From Gymnothorax reevesii (taxonomy: Eukaryota > Chordata > Actinopteri > Anguilliformes > Muraenidae): a DNA stretch of 64,000 nt. The first letter of the stretch is position 1; every line of letters begins with the position of its first letter. The notes under the pieces are model-generated. The model saw only the letters and a program-made list of their open reading frames with translations. It had not been told where the DNA came from and made no database searches. The position numbers and the translations under genes are program-made. Location of the stretch: contig CM056583.1 of NCBI GenBank assembly GCA_029721435.1, forward strand, positions 90,258,120 to 90,322,119, written 5' to 3'. Positions 56,601 to 60,475 of the stretch are shown in pieces.

Positions 56601-57563
56601 CTCATACACTCACACATGCACTCACACATTTACTCAGTCATACACTCACACATGCAGTCACTCATACTCTCACACATTCACTCACTCATACACTCACACA
56701 TGCACTCACACATTTACTCAGTCATACACTCACACATGCACTCACTCATACACTCACACATGCACTCACACATTTACTCAGTCATACACTCACACATGCA
56801 CTCAGTCATACTCTCACACATTCACTCAGTCATACACTCACACATGCAGTCACTCATACTCTCACACATTCACTCACTCATACACTGACACGTGCACTCA
56901 CTCATACACTGACACGTGCACTCACTCATACACTCACACATGCACTCACTCATACACTGACACGTGCATGCATACAGTTTCTCTCACTGTCACACAAAGA
57001 TATGCAAACACACATACATTTCCCCACAGAGCGCACATGCGTGCATACGCATGTACAGACACACACACAAACCTGCATCCACATCTCCTGCGATCTTTAA
57101 AAAACCAGCAAGTTTATCAGTGGCAAGGGTCTCGCAATGGACCTAAAACTTTTGGATTCTGGCTATTCCAAACCAGAAAAAAATAGAAACCTGACCTTTT
57201 ACTGTTCAAATAACACTGATATCTAGTGTTTTAAGATTTTTACCACTCTTAATTACCGCAAATTGGGGTCAAGCTCAATTTCCGCCACGAGTGACATACG
57301 TACTGGGTTCTTTCATGCGCAACACACAGACCTGCAAACACATACGCACACTCACATAGAACGCACACACACTCACACACACACACACACCTCACTCTCA
57401 GTATTACTAAACTTTACCTTGCACAGGGCTTGAGGAGACCTGTGTGTGCAGAGTGAGTTCCTCCCTCACGAAGTACAGTGGCTGGTGCCGAGCGATCTCC
57501 ACACTCACACACACGTTGCTCTCACCGTGCAGGAAGAAGGAGAATGCGCAGGAGAGGTGTTCG
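10912..57563 (-). CDS. med13l: med13l, Mediator kinase-module subunit 13-like; 27 coding exons, 5' end outside window
   Basis: MED13/MED13L links the CDK8 kinase module (CDK8/19, cyclin C, MED12) to core Mediator in the nucleus and so controls RNA polymerase II engagement. Twenty-seven exons were placed by translation: 57418-57563, 53136-53330, 47189-47353, 44850-45006, 44615-44719, 38079-38711, 37721-37934, 37164-37242, 36717-36841, 35059-35158, 34486-34706, 33304-33476, 31744-32633, 28732-28911, 28385-28608, 27030-27225, 26383-26659, 25465-25696, 23685-23873, 20171-20394, 18766-18908, 14791-14949, 14038-14202, 12918-13078, 12373-12534, 11412-11524, 10912-11044. All junctions are GT-AG and phases match throughout (5,761 nt, 1,919 codons plus stop). 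MED13L rather than MED13 is favoured by [15 protein letters not shown] in exon 14 and [17 protein letters not shown] in exon 25, both from memory of the paralogs. The N-terminal ~200 residues are not in the window. Confidence 0.93.
11412..11524 (-). CDS. med13l: med13l exon 26 of 27
   Basis: Encodes [38 protein letters not shown], matching mammalian [20 protein letters not shown]...[15 protein letters not shown]. It contains no Met in frame near its start and is easily missed. Acceptor CCCCCAG, donor AG|GTGAGC. Confidence 0.95.
12373..12534 (-). CDS. med13l: med13l exon 25 of 27, microsatellite polypyrimidine tract
   Basis: A 162-nt exon, phase 0 at both ends. Encodes [40 protein letters not shown] and [14 protein letters not shown]. 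The [16 protein letters not shown] segment is MED13L-type. The sense strand upstream is a pure (TC)n repeat running straight into the acceptor AG. Confidence 0.96.
12537..12572. repeat. (GA)18 microsatellite forming a polypyrimidine tract
   Basis: On the gene's sense strand this is (TC)n, directly followed by the AG of the exon 25 acceptor. A second, shorter GA run lies at 12688-12708 in the same intron. Length changes would alter the polypyrimidine tract itself. Confidence 0.95.
12918..13078 (-). CDS. med13l: med13l exon 24 of 27, MITE just upstream of its acceptor
   Basis: Encodes [20 protein letters not shown] and [18 protein letters not shown], matching mammalian DLPFPDDMDNDIG...SSPVPSPGSPSGIG. 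Acceptor ACCTCCAG, donor AGG|GTGAGC. A 430-bp hAT-type MITE ends only 27 nt upstream of the 3' splice site, so the branch point must lie in the target duplication or in the element. Confidence 0.94.
13108..13537. mobile_element. hAT-type MITE with perfect 8-bp target duplication
   Basis: The ends are CATAGACTGTATCAAAAA and TTTTTATACAGTCTATG, an inverted pair well known from fish non-autonomous elements. Both sides carry the direct repeat GTTATATT (13100-13107 and 13538-13545), the 8-bp duplication typical of hAT transposases. The 430-bp interior has no transposase. It lies in the intron before exon 24, 27 nt from the exon. Confidence 0.85.
14038..14202 (-). CDS. med13l: med13l exon 23 of 27 (PIWI-like domain)
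   Basis: Encodes [20 protein letters not shown] and [20 protein letters not shown], ending PTEDNP. The vertebrate block [18 protein letters not shown] is identical. Acceptor TCACAG, donor CAG|GTACGG. Confidence 0.96.
14583..14645 (-). mobile_element. 3'-end fragment of the CR1/L2-like LINE
   Basis: The words AGCAGGCCTTTCAGCCCAAC and GGGCTCAACATTTTC match the 3' tail shared by the two larger LINE copies at 15110 and 29470. Only about 60 bp remain, so this is a severely 5'-truncated copy in the intron before exon 23. Confidence 0.6.
14791..14949 (-). CDS. med13l: med13l exon 22 of 27 (PIWI-like domain)
   Basis: Encodes [40 protein letters not shown] and [13 protein letters not shown], matching mammalian [31 protein letters not shown]. 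Acceptor CTCCAG, donor CCG|GTAAAG, with the Asp codon split G|AT. Confidence 0.96.
15110..18440 (-). mobile_element. Near-complete CR1/L2-like LINE with SGNH esterase, endonuclease and RT
   Basis: Reading the minus strand, three parts appear in order. First is an SGNH-type esterase-like segment with VHVGTND (near 18399-18416) and DGLHLN (near 18145), as in ORF1 of CR1/L2 elements. Next are endonuclease motifs ([17 protein letters not shown] near 17700, IGICYRPP near 17440). Last is the reverse transcriptase with [30 protein letters not shown] and LFADD between 16979 and 15927, then a C-terminal part near 15208-15438. Several stops and frameshifts make it inactive. It fills the intron between exons 21 and 22 in the same orientation as med13l. 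Confidence 0.88.
18766..18908 (-). CDS. med13l: med13l exon 21 of 27 (PIWI-like domain)
   Basis: Encodes [40 protein letters not shown] and LGHGELK, matching mammalian [35 protein letters not shown]. Acceptor CTCCTCAG, donor G|GTATGG. It is isolated between a LINE (15110-18440) and a hAT element (19094-19837). Confidence 0.96.
19094..19837. mobile_element. hAT-like foldback element with long inverted arms
   Basis: It begins CAGTGGCGGTCCTACAGGAG and ends with the inverse, CTCCTGTAGGACCGCCACTG. The inverted arms extend about 170 bp on each side (19094-19265 and 19665-19837). Flanks GGTGCGCA and GGTACACA agree at 6 of 8 bases, with differences of the CpG-decay type. No transposase was seen. It lies in the intron before exon 21. 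Confidence 0.8.
20171..20394 (-). CDS. med13l: med13l exon 20 of 27 (PIWI-like domain)
   Basis: Encodes [40 protein letters not shown] and [20 protein letters not shown], matching the nearly invariant [32 protein letters not shown] block. Acceptor ACCCCAG, donor AACAG|GTACGA. Confidence 0.96.
20395..23684. other. med13l intron between exons 19 and 20
   Basis: About 3.3 kb with no recognised exon. 20600-22900 looks unique and AT-rich. 23310-23645 holds simple repeats: (CA)n near 23428-23458 and GACA/GATA tetranucleotides at 23560-23645, close to the donor of exon 19. Confidence 0.7.
23560..23645. repeat. GACA/GATA tetranucleotide microsatellite
   Basis: Pure runs of (GACA)n followed by (GATA)n, about 85 bp in all, 40 nt into the intron after exon 19. 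GATA/GACA arrays are common and highly variable in fish genomes. Confidence 0.95.
23685..23873 (-). CDS. med13l: med13l exon 19 of 27 (PIWI-like domain)
   Basis: A 189-nt exon, phase 0 at both ends. Encodes [40 protein letters not shown] and [10 protein letters not shown], matching mammalian IVPCQYMLQ...FSVYCQCRRPLP...[10 protein letters not shown]. Being symmetric, it could be skipped without a frameshift. A 51-bp minisatellite ends about 50 nt upstream of its acceptor, and tetranucleotide repeats follow its donor. Confidence 0.95.
23925..24290. repeat. 51-bp minisatellite, about 7 copies
   Basis: The unit begins CCAGCACCATCACATCACCA and ends CCTCACAGCCAAA. Since 51 is a multiple of three and the unit lacks stops in two frames, it yields false ORFs with the repeated word [11 protein letters not shown]. 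It sits about 50 nt upstream of the acceptor of exon 19. The copies are nearly identical, which suggests recent expansion. Confidence 0.93.
24850..25125. mobile_element. Second copy (one end) of the 19094-19837 hAT-like family
   Basis: GTTCAATC...GCAAAGCATTGGCC and CATATGGAGAGAAACCGTGT match the arms of the element at 19094-19837 in inverted order, and AATAAAGGAAACTGATAGAG continues the match. Only one end is clear. It lies in the intron between exons 18 and 19. Confidence 0.65.
25465..25696 (-). CDS. med13l: med13l exon 18 of 27 (start of PIWI-like domain)
   Basis: Encodes [57 protein letters not shown] and SALTLQ, matching mammalian [32 protein letters not shown]. Acceptor CCCCTCAG. The donor CAG|GTCGAG has a C at +3 where A or G is usual, so it is a weak 5' splice site; frame with exon 19 supports it. 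Confidence 0.9.
25697..26382. other. med13l intron between exons 17 and 18
   Basis: About 690 bp of mainly unique-looking sequence. I see no further exon or recognised repeat in it. Confidence 0.7.
26383..26659 (-). CDS. med13l: med13l exon 17 of 27 (Pro/Ala/Ser-rich linker)
   Basis: Encodes [20 protein letters not shown] followed by a low-complexity Ala/Thr/Pro tract. The opening matches mammalian LAPYLATLQLDSSLL. The acceptor TTCAG|CC was chosen over the nearer CCACAG because it matches the phase of exon 16. The donor AG|GTAGTT keeps phase 2 with exon 18. The linker is shorter than in mammals, where it is Ser/Gly-rich. Confidence 0.87.
27030..27225 (-). CDS. med13l: med13l exon 16 of 27 (MID-like region)
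   Basis: Encodes [20 protein letters not shown], then [20 protein letters not shown] and [12 protein letters not shown], matching mammalian [21 protein letters not shown] and LKLYAQVCRHHL. Acceptor CTCTCTCTCAG, donor G|GTGAGC. A candidate branch point ACTAAC lies about 45 nt upstream, outside the minisatellite. Confidence 0.95.
27337..28318. repeat. 27-bp minisatellite, about 36 copies
   Basis: The plus-strand unit is GGATAGGGGACGAGGGCAGG plus TTAGAGG, with variants at a few sites (GACAGGGG, GACAAGGG, GGTAAGGGGG). It fills about 85% of the intron between exons 15 and 16. On the gene's sense strand each unit reads CCTCTAACCTGCCC..., pyrimidine-rich, with CTAAC and no AG. The template strand has G runs compatible with quadruplexes. 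A long false ORF of PSNLPSSPI repeats results from the period of 27. Confidence 0.96.
28385..28608 (-). CDS. med13l: med13l exon 15 of 27 (MID-like region)
   Basis: Encodes [40 protein letters not shown] and [10 protein letters not shown]. This is the start of the Argonaute-like MID/PIWI half of MED13. The donor GAG|GTGTCG departs from the consensus at +5. The next intron is almost entirely a 27-bp minisatellite. Confidence 0.95.
28732..28911 (-). CDS. med13l: med13l exon 14 of 27
   Basis: Encodes [39 protein letters not shown] and [20 protein letters not shown]. The [10 protein letters not shown] insertion is typical of MED13L and absent from MED13 as I remember it, which supports the paralog call. 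Acceptor CCGCAG, donor G|GTGAGC. Confidence 0.95.
28912..31743. other. med13l intron between exons 13 and 14
   Basis: Most of this 2.8-kb intron is a truncated LINE at 29470-31345. The rest (28912-29470 and 31345-31743) shows short CA-rich words and AT-rich sequence without a recognised exon. Confidence 0.8.
29470..31345 (-). mobile_element. 5'-truncated copy of the same CR1/L2-like LINE
   Basis: The minus strand encodes VRAVSEIIS-like and [20 protein letters not shown] near 30900, [20 protein letters not shown] and [11 protein letters not shown] near 30400, then a long open C-terminal segment (29574-30212, [20 protein letters not shown]-like). It is very similar to the copy at 15110-18440 but lacks the esterase and endonuclease. 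The shared 3' tail GAACAGGCCGTTCAGCCCAA is at about 29517. The 212-codon open stretch suggests a fairly young copy. Confidence 0.88.
31744..32633 (-). CDS. med13l: med13l exon 13 of 27 (largest; Cys-rich conserved core)
   Basis: An 890-nt exon. It encodes [105 protein letters not shown] and [17 protein letters not shown]. The CxxC pairs (CCICAC, CTCG) are typical of MED13 proteins and may bind zinc. The start used is the acceptor TTCCTCAG, which fits the split Gly codon of exon 12; an in-frame Met further upstream is intronic. Donor G|GTAAGG. Confidence 0.95.
33304..33476 (-). CDS. med13l: med13l exon 12 of 27
   Basis: Encodes [20 protein letters not shown], then [18 protein letters not shown] and [16 protein letters not shown], matching mammalian [25 protein letters not shown]...KIPDACLFRPSWA. 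It is too short and has no usable Met for simple ORF finding. Acceptor CGTAG, donor GG|GTAAGA. Confidence 0.93.
33733..34325. mobile_element. Foldback (hAT-like) element between exons 11 and 12
   Basis: It starts CAGTGGCGGCTGGTGAA, like the hAT-type ends elsewhere in the window. GACCTGTTTTCAATCATTCA (near 33801) and its inverse TGAATGATTGAAAACAGGTT (near 34223) form arms of at least 65 bp. The right end is poorly defined and no target duplication could be set. Confidence 0.6.
34469..34481. repeat. C13 run; G13 next to the exon 11 donor
   Basis: On the gene's sense strand the donor AGG|GTGAG runs into G13 within five bases of the splice site. Intronic G runs close to 5' splice sites bind hnRNP H/F and can form quadruplexes. 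Confidence 0.9.
34486..34706 (-). CDS. med13l: med13l exon 11 of 27
   Basis: Encodes [20 protein letters not shown] (one of the best conserved linker blocks), then a Pro-rich stretch and [19 protein letters not shown]. The acceptor CTCTCAG|CAG was preferred over the next AG three bases on because it restores the Thr-Val of mammals; this is a NAGCAG-type tandem acceptor. The donor AGG|GTGAG is followed at once by a run of 13 G. Confidence 0.92.
34707..35058. other. med13l intron 10-11, GA-rich
   Basis: A short intron whose middle (34730-34980) is an imperfect GAGA/GAGGGA repeat, pyrimidine-rich on the sense strand. It gives a false ORF rich in Ser/Leu/Pro that merges into exon 11. Confidence 0.8.
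35059..35158 (-). CDS. med13l: med13l exon 10 of 27 (short)
   Basis: A 100-nt exon encoding [20 protein letters not shown], then [13 protein letters not shown], matching mammalian [20 protein letters not shown]. Acceptor TTTTCAG, donor A|GTGAGT. The Ala-rich first half is not conserved with mammals. Confidence 0.9.
35159..36716. other. med13l intron between exons 9 and 10
   Basis: About 1.56 kb. I see no exon, RNA gene or clear repeat family in it. Confidence 0.6.
36717..36841 (-). CDS. med13l: med13l exon 9 of 27, acceptor lies in a tandem repeat
   Basis: Encodes [20 protein letters not shown] and ends [15 protein letters not shown], matching mammalian LHDLDNIFDNSDDDELG. The acceptor GTTCTGCAG|AC is the first of five tandem copies of the same 3' splice site (see the 45-bp repeat at 36832-37040). 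Copies two to four would add 15, 30 or 45 residues in frame. The 5' boundary is therefore uncertain even though the core of the exon is secure. Confidence 0.85.
36832..37040. repeat. 45-bp minisatellite containing a splice acceptor, 5 copies
   Basis: The plus-strand unit is AACTGCGATGAATCGTCTGC AGAACACATGACAAACACAC AGATA. It contains the inverse of TTCTGCAG|ACGATTC, the exon 9 acceptor and first exon bases. The acceptor CTG triplets are at 36842, 36887, 36932, 36977 and 37020, spaced 45, 45, 45 and 43. The copy at the exon differs by one base (CGACGAATCG). The fifth spacing lacks two bases. Confidence 0.93.
37164..37242 (-). CDS. med13l: med13l exon 8 of 27 (short)
   Basis: A 79-nt exon encoding [20 protein letters not shown] and then SSAPKS, matching mammalian [15 protein letters not shown]. 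The acceptor GCATTAG was chosen because it keeps phase 0 with exon 7; the nearer TTTTACAG would shift the frame. The donor is TCTA|GTAAGT, an excellent consensus. Confidence 0.87.
37721..37934 (-). CDS. med13l: med13l exon 7 of 27
   Basis: Encodes [17 protein letters not shown], then [17 protein letters not shown] and a basic stretch ending RRTK. It matches mammalian LLAQPNKRFKIWQDK and NDPYTFEDGDIKYIF. Acceptor CTTCAG; donor AAG|GTGAAC, phase 0 out. The middle of the exon diverges in length and sequence from mammals. Confidence 0.92.
38079..38711 (-). CDS. med13l: med13l exon 6 of 27 (long Pro-rich disordered exon)
   Basis: A 633-nt exon encoding about 211 residues, mostly low-complexity Pro/Glu-rich sequence. 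Anchors to MED13L are [17 protein letters not shown] and [15 protein letters not shown], and then [18 protein letters not shown] and [13 protein letters not shown]. The SPLPP motifs are candidate proline-directed kinase sites. It is GC-rich with no stop in frame. The acceptor is TTGTAG and the donor AGAG|GTGAGAG. Confidence 0.92.
40230..41340. mobile_element. Possible retroelement-derived repeat, family unclear
   Basis: A-rich sequence with words such as GAACAGGTGCAATCAATGGT and repeated ACAAGACAGG-like phrases resembles non-coding parts of fish LTR retroelements. I see no coding motif or paired LTRs, so the call is tentative. Confidence 0.3.
42230..42655. mobile_element. Palindrome-rich MITE built on AGTATACTT words
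   Basis: The palindrome AAGTATACTT and near forms occur many times in about 425 bp, along with GTTCACTT. Such elements are frequent short non-autonomous DNA transposons in fish. Ends and target duplication were not resolved. Confidence 0.55.
43540..44290 (+). mobile_element. Second Tc1-like element, internally deleted
   Basis: TTAGGTTAATTGGAAACAGG and GTATAAAAAG (43560-43605) match the 5' part of the element at 3309-4860. CATTGCATTCTG and TTTTACAGAGTATCCCAACT (44235-44280) match its 3' end. Most of the transposase is missing. Confidence 0.7.
44615..44719 (-). CDS. med13l: med13l exon 5 of 27
   Basis: Encodes [14 protein letters not shown] and [18 protein letters not shown], matching mammalian ATWDFVDPTQRVSCSCSR. 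The chosen acceptor is GCCAACAG, which keeps the Arg codon split AG|G. A second AG sixteen bases downstream (TGTGTAG) is also in frame and would remove five residues. A run of 15 C in the sense strand lies about 19-33 nt upstream of the exon. Confidence 0.88.
44738..44752. repeat. G15 run; C15 upstream of the exon 5 acceptor
   Basis: On the sense strand this is a pure C run 19-33 nt upstream of exon 5, where a polypyrimidine tract or branch region is expected. Poly(C) tracts bind PCBP/hnRNP K proteins. Confidence 0.9.
44850..45006 (-). CDS. med13l: med13l exon 4 of 27
   Basis: Encodes [13 protein letters not shown], then [13 protein letters not shown] and [16 protein letters not shown], matching mammalian MED13L SQDGGMITMHSPKRSGK...VWKECILNRTQ. 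Phases are 1 in and 2 out. The acceptor is TCCCCAG and the donor AAG|GTAAGC. This is the end of the N-terminal domain and the start of the disordered linker. Confidence 0.92.
45260..45650. mobile_element. Dispersed repeat with a GCCGAC-rich end
   Basis: GGTGAGAATCGGTCGAACAG, TTTCAGAGTTATGCTCTGGA and the run ACGCCGACGCCGACACC recall a retroposon type common in aquatic animals. No coding frame is visible. Related phrasing (AGAGTTATG) recurs near 61190. Confidence 0.4.
46495..47040. repeat. 34-bp minisatellite, about 16 copies
   Basis: The plus-strand unit is GCGGTGAGGGGATTAATGTG TGATGTTAGCAGAG. Sense strand: CTCTGCTAACATCACACATT and so on, with TGCTAAC and no AG in the core unit. It lies in the intron between exons 3 and 4, starting about 150 nt from the exon 3 donor. 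One copy is shorter and one carries GAAATG for GTGATG, marking internal duplication blocks. Confidence 0.94.
47189..47353 (-). CDS. med13l: med13l exon 3 of 27, carries the Fbw7-type phosphodegron
   Basis: Encodes [20 protein letters not shown] and then [11 protein letters not shown]. In human MED13/MED13L the TPPTS motif is the phosphodegron read by SCF-Fbw7, which removes the kinase module from Mediator; its core is intact here. The split Gly codon matches exon 2 (phase 1). The donor is CAG|GTACAC. A 34-bp minisatellite starts about 150 nt into the following intron. Confidence 0.94.
50690..51720 (-). mobile_element. RLE-type (R2/R4/NeSL-like) retrotransposon C-terminal fragment
   Basis: The frame 51694-51137 encodes a zinc-knuckle-like [17 protein letters not shown] followed by [17 protein letters not shown]. 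It then reads [20 protein letters not shown], which resembles the restriction-like endonuclease core of R2-group elements. After VPWEG the frame shifts and [10 protein letters not shown] continues the conserved block near 51160. Stops follow. This is the 3' end of a non-LTR element with no RT in the window. Confidence 0.72.
52490..53000 (+). mobile_element. LINE 3' end with CCTGAA-type tail
   Basis: The plus strand reads a degraded reverse-transcriptase C-terminus near 52590-52660 (CTGCTGCTATTATTGAGTTG). An AT-rich 3' UTR follows, ending AATAAAGTAACCTGAACCTG AACCTG. This layout is typical of L2-like elements in fish. It ends 130 nt before exon 2 on the other strand. Confidence 0.5.
53136..53330 (-). 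CDS. med13l: med13l exon 2 of 27 (Med13 N-terminal domain)
   Basis: Encodes [20 protein letters not shown] and ends VAVEVIVG, matching the vertebrate block around SPYGLNGTLTG. The stretch [16 protein letters not shown] replaces the acidic Lys-rich segment of mammals. The acceptor is CTGCAG and the donor G|GTATGG. A 3.5-kb 24-bp satellite ends only about 130 nt upstream of this exon's 3' splice site. Confidence 0.94.
53458..56970. repeat. 24-bp satellite-like array, about 146 copies (3.5 kb)
   Basis: The unit CATGCACTCACTCATACACT CACA is itself two diverged 12-bp halves (CATGCACTCACT, CATACACTCACA). Variants include CATTCACTCACT, CATTTACTCAGT and CATGCAGTCACT. Near 56531-56780 an 84-bp higher-order block repeats three times. 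It contains no stop in the three forward frames, which gives three false ORFs of 950-1,360 codons. It fills most of the intron between exons 1 and 2. Confidence 0.97.
57418..57563 (-). CDS. med13l: med13l exon 1 of 27 seen here (Med13 N-terminal domain)
   Basis: This is the most 5' exon recognisable in the window. It encodes [19 protein letters not shown], a signature of the Med13 N-terminal domain, then a segment ending SSSPVQ. The acceptor is TTTACAG and the donor G|GTAAAG. It begins in phase 2, so an upstream exon ending in two bases of a Ser codon must exist beyond this window. The N-terminal domain contacts the rest of the kinase module in known Mediator structures. Confidence 0.93.
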
Positions 57564-57975
57564 CTGTAAACACACACACACACAAAAACAATTCTGTGAC
57601 ATCACCTTCTCATTACACACACTCCGGAATAAAAACAGGGCCCTGGGGCCCATCTATTTGCTGCAATAGTGTCTCAGCTGTAAAATCCAGACCGTAGTGC
57701 CTGTTTAATTCAAACTGTTTACCACTTTTTACAGGGCACAGCCACAGACGTGCTCCACAGAGTAACAGAGGGGCGAACACGCCACTGCTGAACCTCAAAT
57801 GGGACGTTTACAAGGCAAAAAATCACAGGAGAGACGACCCCTTTAACAGCGGAGAGAAATAAGTCTGAGGGGAAGAAATCTTCGGAGGAACCCTGTTATA
57901 GAAGGACAGCTCATCCTTCGTTGGCCAGCAAGATGTGATGGTTGAATAGATATGGAAAGATAATAAGAAATCTAC

Positions 57976-58923
57976 ACTGCCTGGCCAAAAAAGTCATCGT
58001 GTGGATTTAAATAAGCAAATACCTATGAGCCTGTGATGGATGGTTATTGCAGAGATCAGCACATTTCAGGTGACAAAAATTCTTTCAACCTGATCGGTGC
58101 CGTATGCAGCCACTCATTTTTTTAGCAACCATATCTGAAGATGTATCCTCTGGTCGAGGAAAAGATGTAACTGTGTTTCAGAGGGAACATATTATCAGCC
58201 TGCTTCAAGAGAAAAACTAAGGGGACTGCTGTAATCACTAGAATTGAGCTCAGAACTATCCAATGAATTAGTGACGTCATTGAAAGTGTTTGGGATGTGC
58301 GGTGGAAGATTTAATAATCAAAGTGGAGAACCTTAACAAGAAAGGGTCAATCATTCGAATCAACCCTTGCAGTGACTCACCTGATTCTACTAAGTATGGT
58401 CTTTCGAAAAGACGCTCATTATTGAATTGTAGGACTCAGGTGTTTAACAGATATAGTGGCTCAAAAGCCGGAACCCACACCGAACGTTTGCAGATGTGGT
58501 TCCCCAGTCCTGCTTTACAAAGTCATTCAACTCTCCTGCTGACAATAAAGATCTAAGCGAAAAATAATGCAACTCAAGATGCAAACAAGTGGTGTCAGGC
58601 ACAATAAACCCCGCCCCTCTCACCTACATGCTTTCACCTACCGGTACGAAATTCGATAGGGATCTAGTCTGGGTCAGTGGTAATCCCTATACCCAATTTG
58701 GGGTGAATCTGGCCATTAGTTTTGCCGCTAGAGTGTTAACAAACGAACACACAAACAAACTGAACCAAAAATAATACCCCTTCCTTCACCCTTGGGGTGG
58801 GGCGGGGTAATAAATGTTGTGACGTTGCATAAGGTAGCCGAAACAATGGCGCAATGAAAGTCCGCATGAATAAGAGTTAAAGGTCGTCCAAAAAAATGAG
58901 TCGGTGACTTTTTTGGCCAGGCA
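57976..58923. mobile_element. Internally rearranged Tc1-like element
   Basis: The ends CACTGCCTGGCCAAAAAAGT and its inverse ACTTTTTTGGCCAGGCAG are clear. Between them are remnants of a Tc1-type transposase gene (near 58140-58560). A foreign insert without coding capacity lies at about 58590-58860. It is inactive. Confidence 0.8.
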
Positions 58924-59892
58924 GAGCAGAGAAGCTTTTCTGCAGGTGATGTGGGAAAACAGCAGTTAGAGCAGGAGGTCTAACAGAAGGTGGATAAAAT
59001 ATCATGAAAACACCCCTGAAAAATGGCTTTATTTCTAAAGTATCAAACCCACAATTACATGAGCATTGACACATGAAGTCCCTTTTAATTTGAATATTAA
59101 ATGAAAGCACATCTGCGTGAAGGAAGTGTAACCAGCAGAACTTTACAAGATCAGGATGCAAATGAAATTTTAAGGGGGGGATATAGTCGGTGCCCAAATT
59201 TCTAGTGCCTCATCCCCCCCCCAAAAAAACCAGATGATTAATAATAAGGAGACAAGGTAAAATCTGTGGAAAAGTATGAAAAAATATCTCAAACACCAAA
59301 AAGCAAAAATAAAACCTCGGTCAAACTCAGGGCTCTCCGACAGAGACACAGAGACAGTTGGAAGGTTAGATGCAAATAACCACACATATAGAGCTGCAAA
59401 AATAAATCAGCAGAGAATTTAATCAAACTGTATTTGATCCTGTCTAAAAAGCACATACTTTCAGCTTCAGAAAGTTGGCGGTATGACGTTTCCAATGAAT
59501 TAATGTATCCTGTGCAGTTCACCCACTAGAGCAAAGACTTTACAGGCACCAGTCTTCTGCTGAATAGAATGACAGAATAAGCCATTTAAGAGGCAGACCC
59601 CATGCAGTCAGCATCTTTGAGCACCAGAGAAAACTATATTCATTGAATTGAATGGTAATTGAGCTACATACATACTAATTGAGCAACAATAATGTTGATT
59701 TCACCAAATCGCATGCAAAAATTTCTTAATAGCAGAAATTTCAGAAACTCCATGCACATTCACAGGAACAGTCCAGGCCTTTTCTACGCATGATGCCTCA
59801 AACCTCACAATGAACACAGCAGAGGCAGCGGAGGCAATGATTTAAATTATTAAGAATTTAAACAGCCAGCAATGATAGCAAACACCTTTAGT

Positions 59893-59893
59893 G

Positions 59894-59924
<31 letters not shown>
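59893..59924. repeat. (CA)n microsatellite
   Basis: About 16 CA units followed by TACACA. Similar CA runs lie at 53401-53420 and 57362-57392. Confidence 0.95.
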
Positions 59925-59930
<6 letters not shown>

Positions 59931-60395
59931 AAACAGCTGGGTACAGCTCAGTAGCAAAGCTATCTGTTTGCACATTCTAGAACAATGATGAAGCTTCTCT
60001 GAGAACTGCTAATTGCATAAAAATCAACAAGTAGTCCAACACAGAGTAAATTTCACTGTCCTACGTACTCATCACAAATCCAGTAAACTGACCCATCCAC
60101 AGATACTGCATTCATGCACGCAAGGTGGCGTAATGTTAGTGTTCCCAGAGCACACTGGGACAGATTTTGGACATTTCATGCTGGCCACTATTCTGTCAAA
60201 TTATGTAGCCTTAACGAGAAATGTTACCACTACAGAAAATGGGAAGCCCCGCCCAGTAGCACTTATTTTAGTGCCAGAGCTTCTGATTTGATCTTATCAA
60301 TGTGGTCGTTCTTGGGTACAACTGAAAATTTGTGACCTTCAGTTTGACCTTTCAAGGTCACACAAGTTCAAAGATTATAGCACCAAATGAAAGCC

Positions 60396-60469
<74 letters not shown>
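60396..60469. repeat. Compound (CA)n(TA)n microsatellite
   Basis: About 12 CA units pass directly into about 25 TA units. Long TA runs extrude cruciforms and are unstable. It lies inside a dispersed repeat (60270-60780). Confidence 0.97.

Positions 60470-60475
<6 letters not shown>

Noticed and set aside
53458..56970. CRISPR-like array
   Set aside because: Units are contiguous with no unique spacers, and the genome is a vertebrate one.
53110..57186. Open frames of 1,358, 1,237 and 958 codons on the plus strand
   Set aside because: They are the three forward readings of the 24-bp array, whose unit has no stop. The length is a multiple of three, so all frames stay open. One of them also runs antisense over med13l exon 2.
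10912..57563. Assignment to MED13 rather than MED13L
   Set aside because: The [15 protein letters not shown] insertion and the [16 protein letters not shown] block fit MED13L; MED13 lacks the first and differs in the second, as far as I remember. A lineage-specific duplicate name cannot be excluded.
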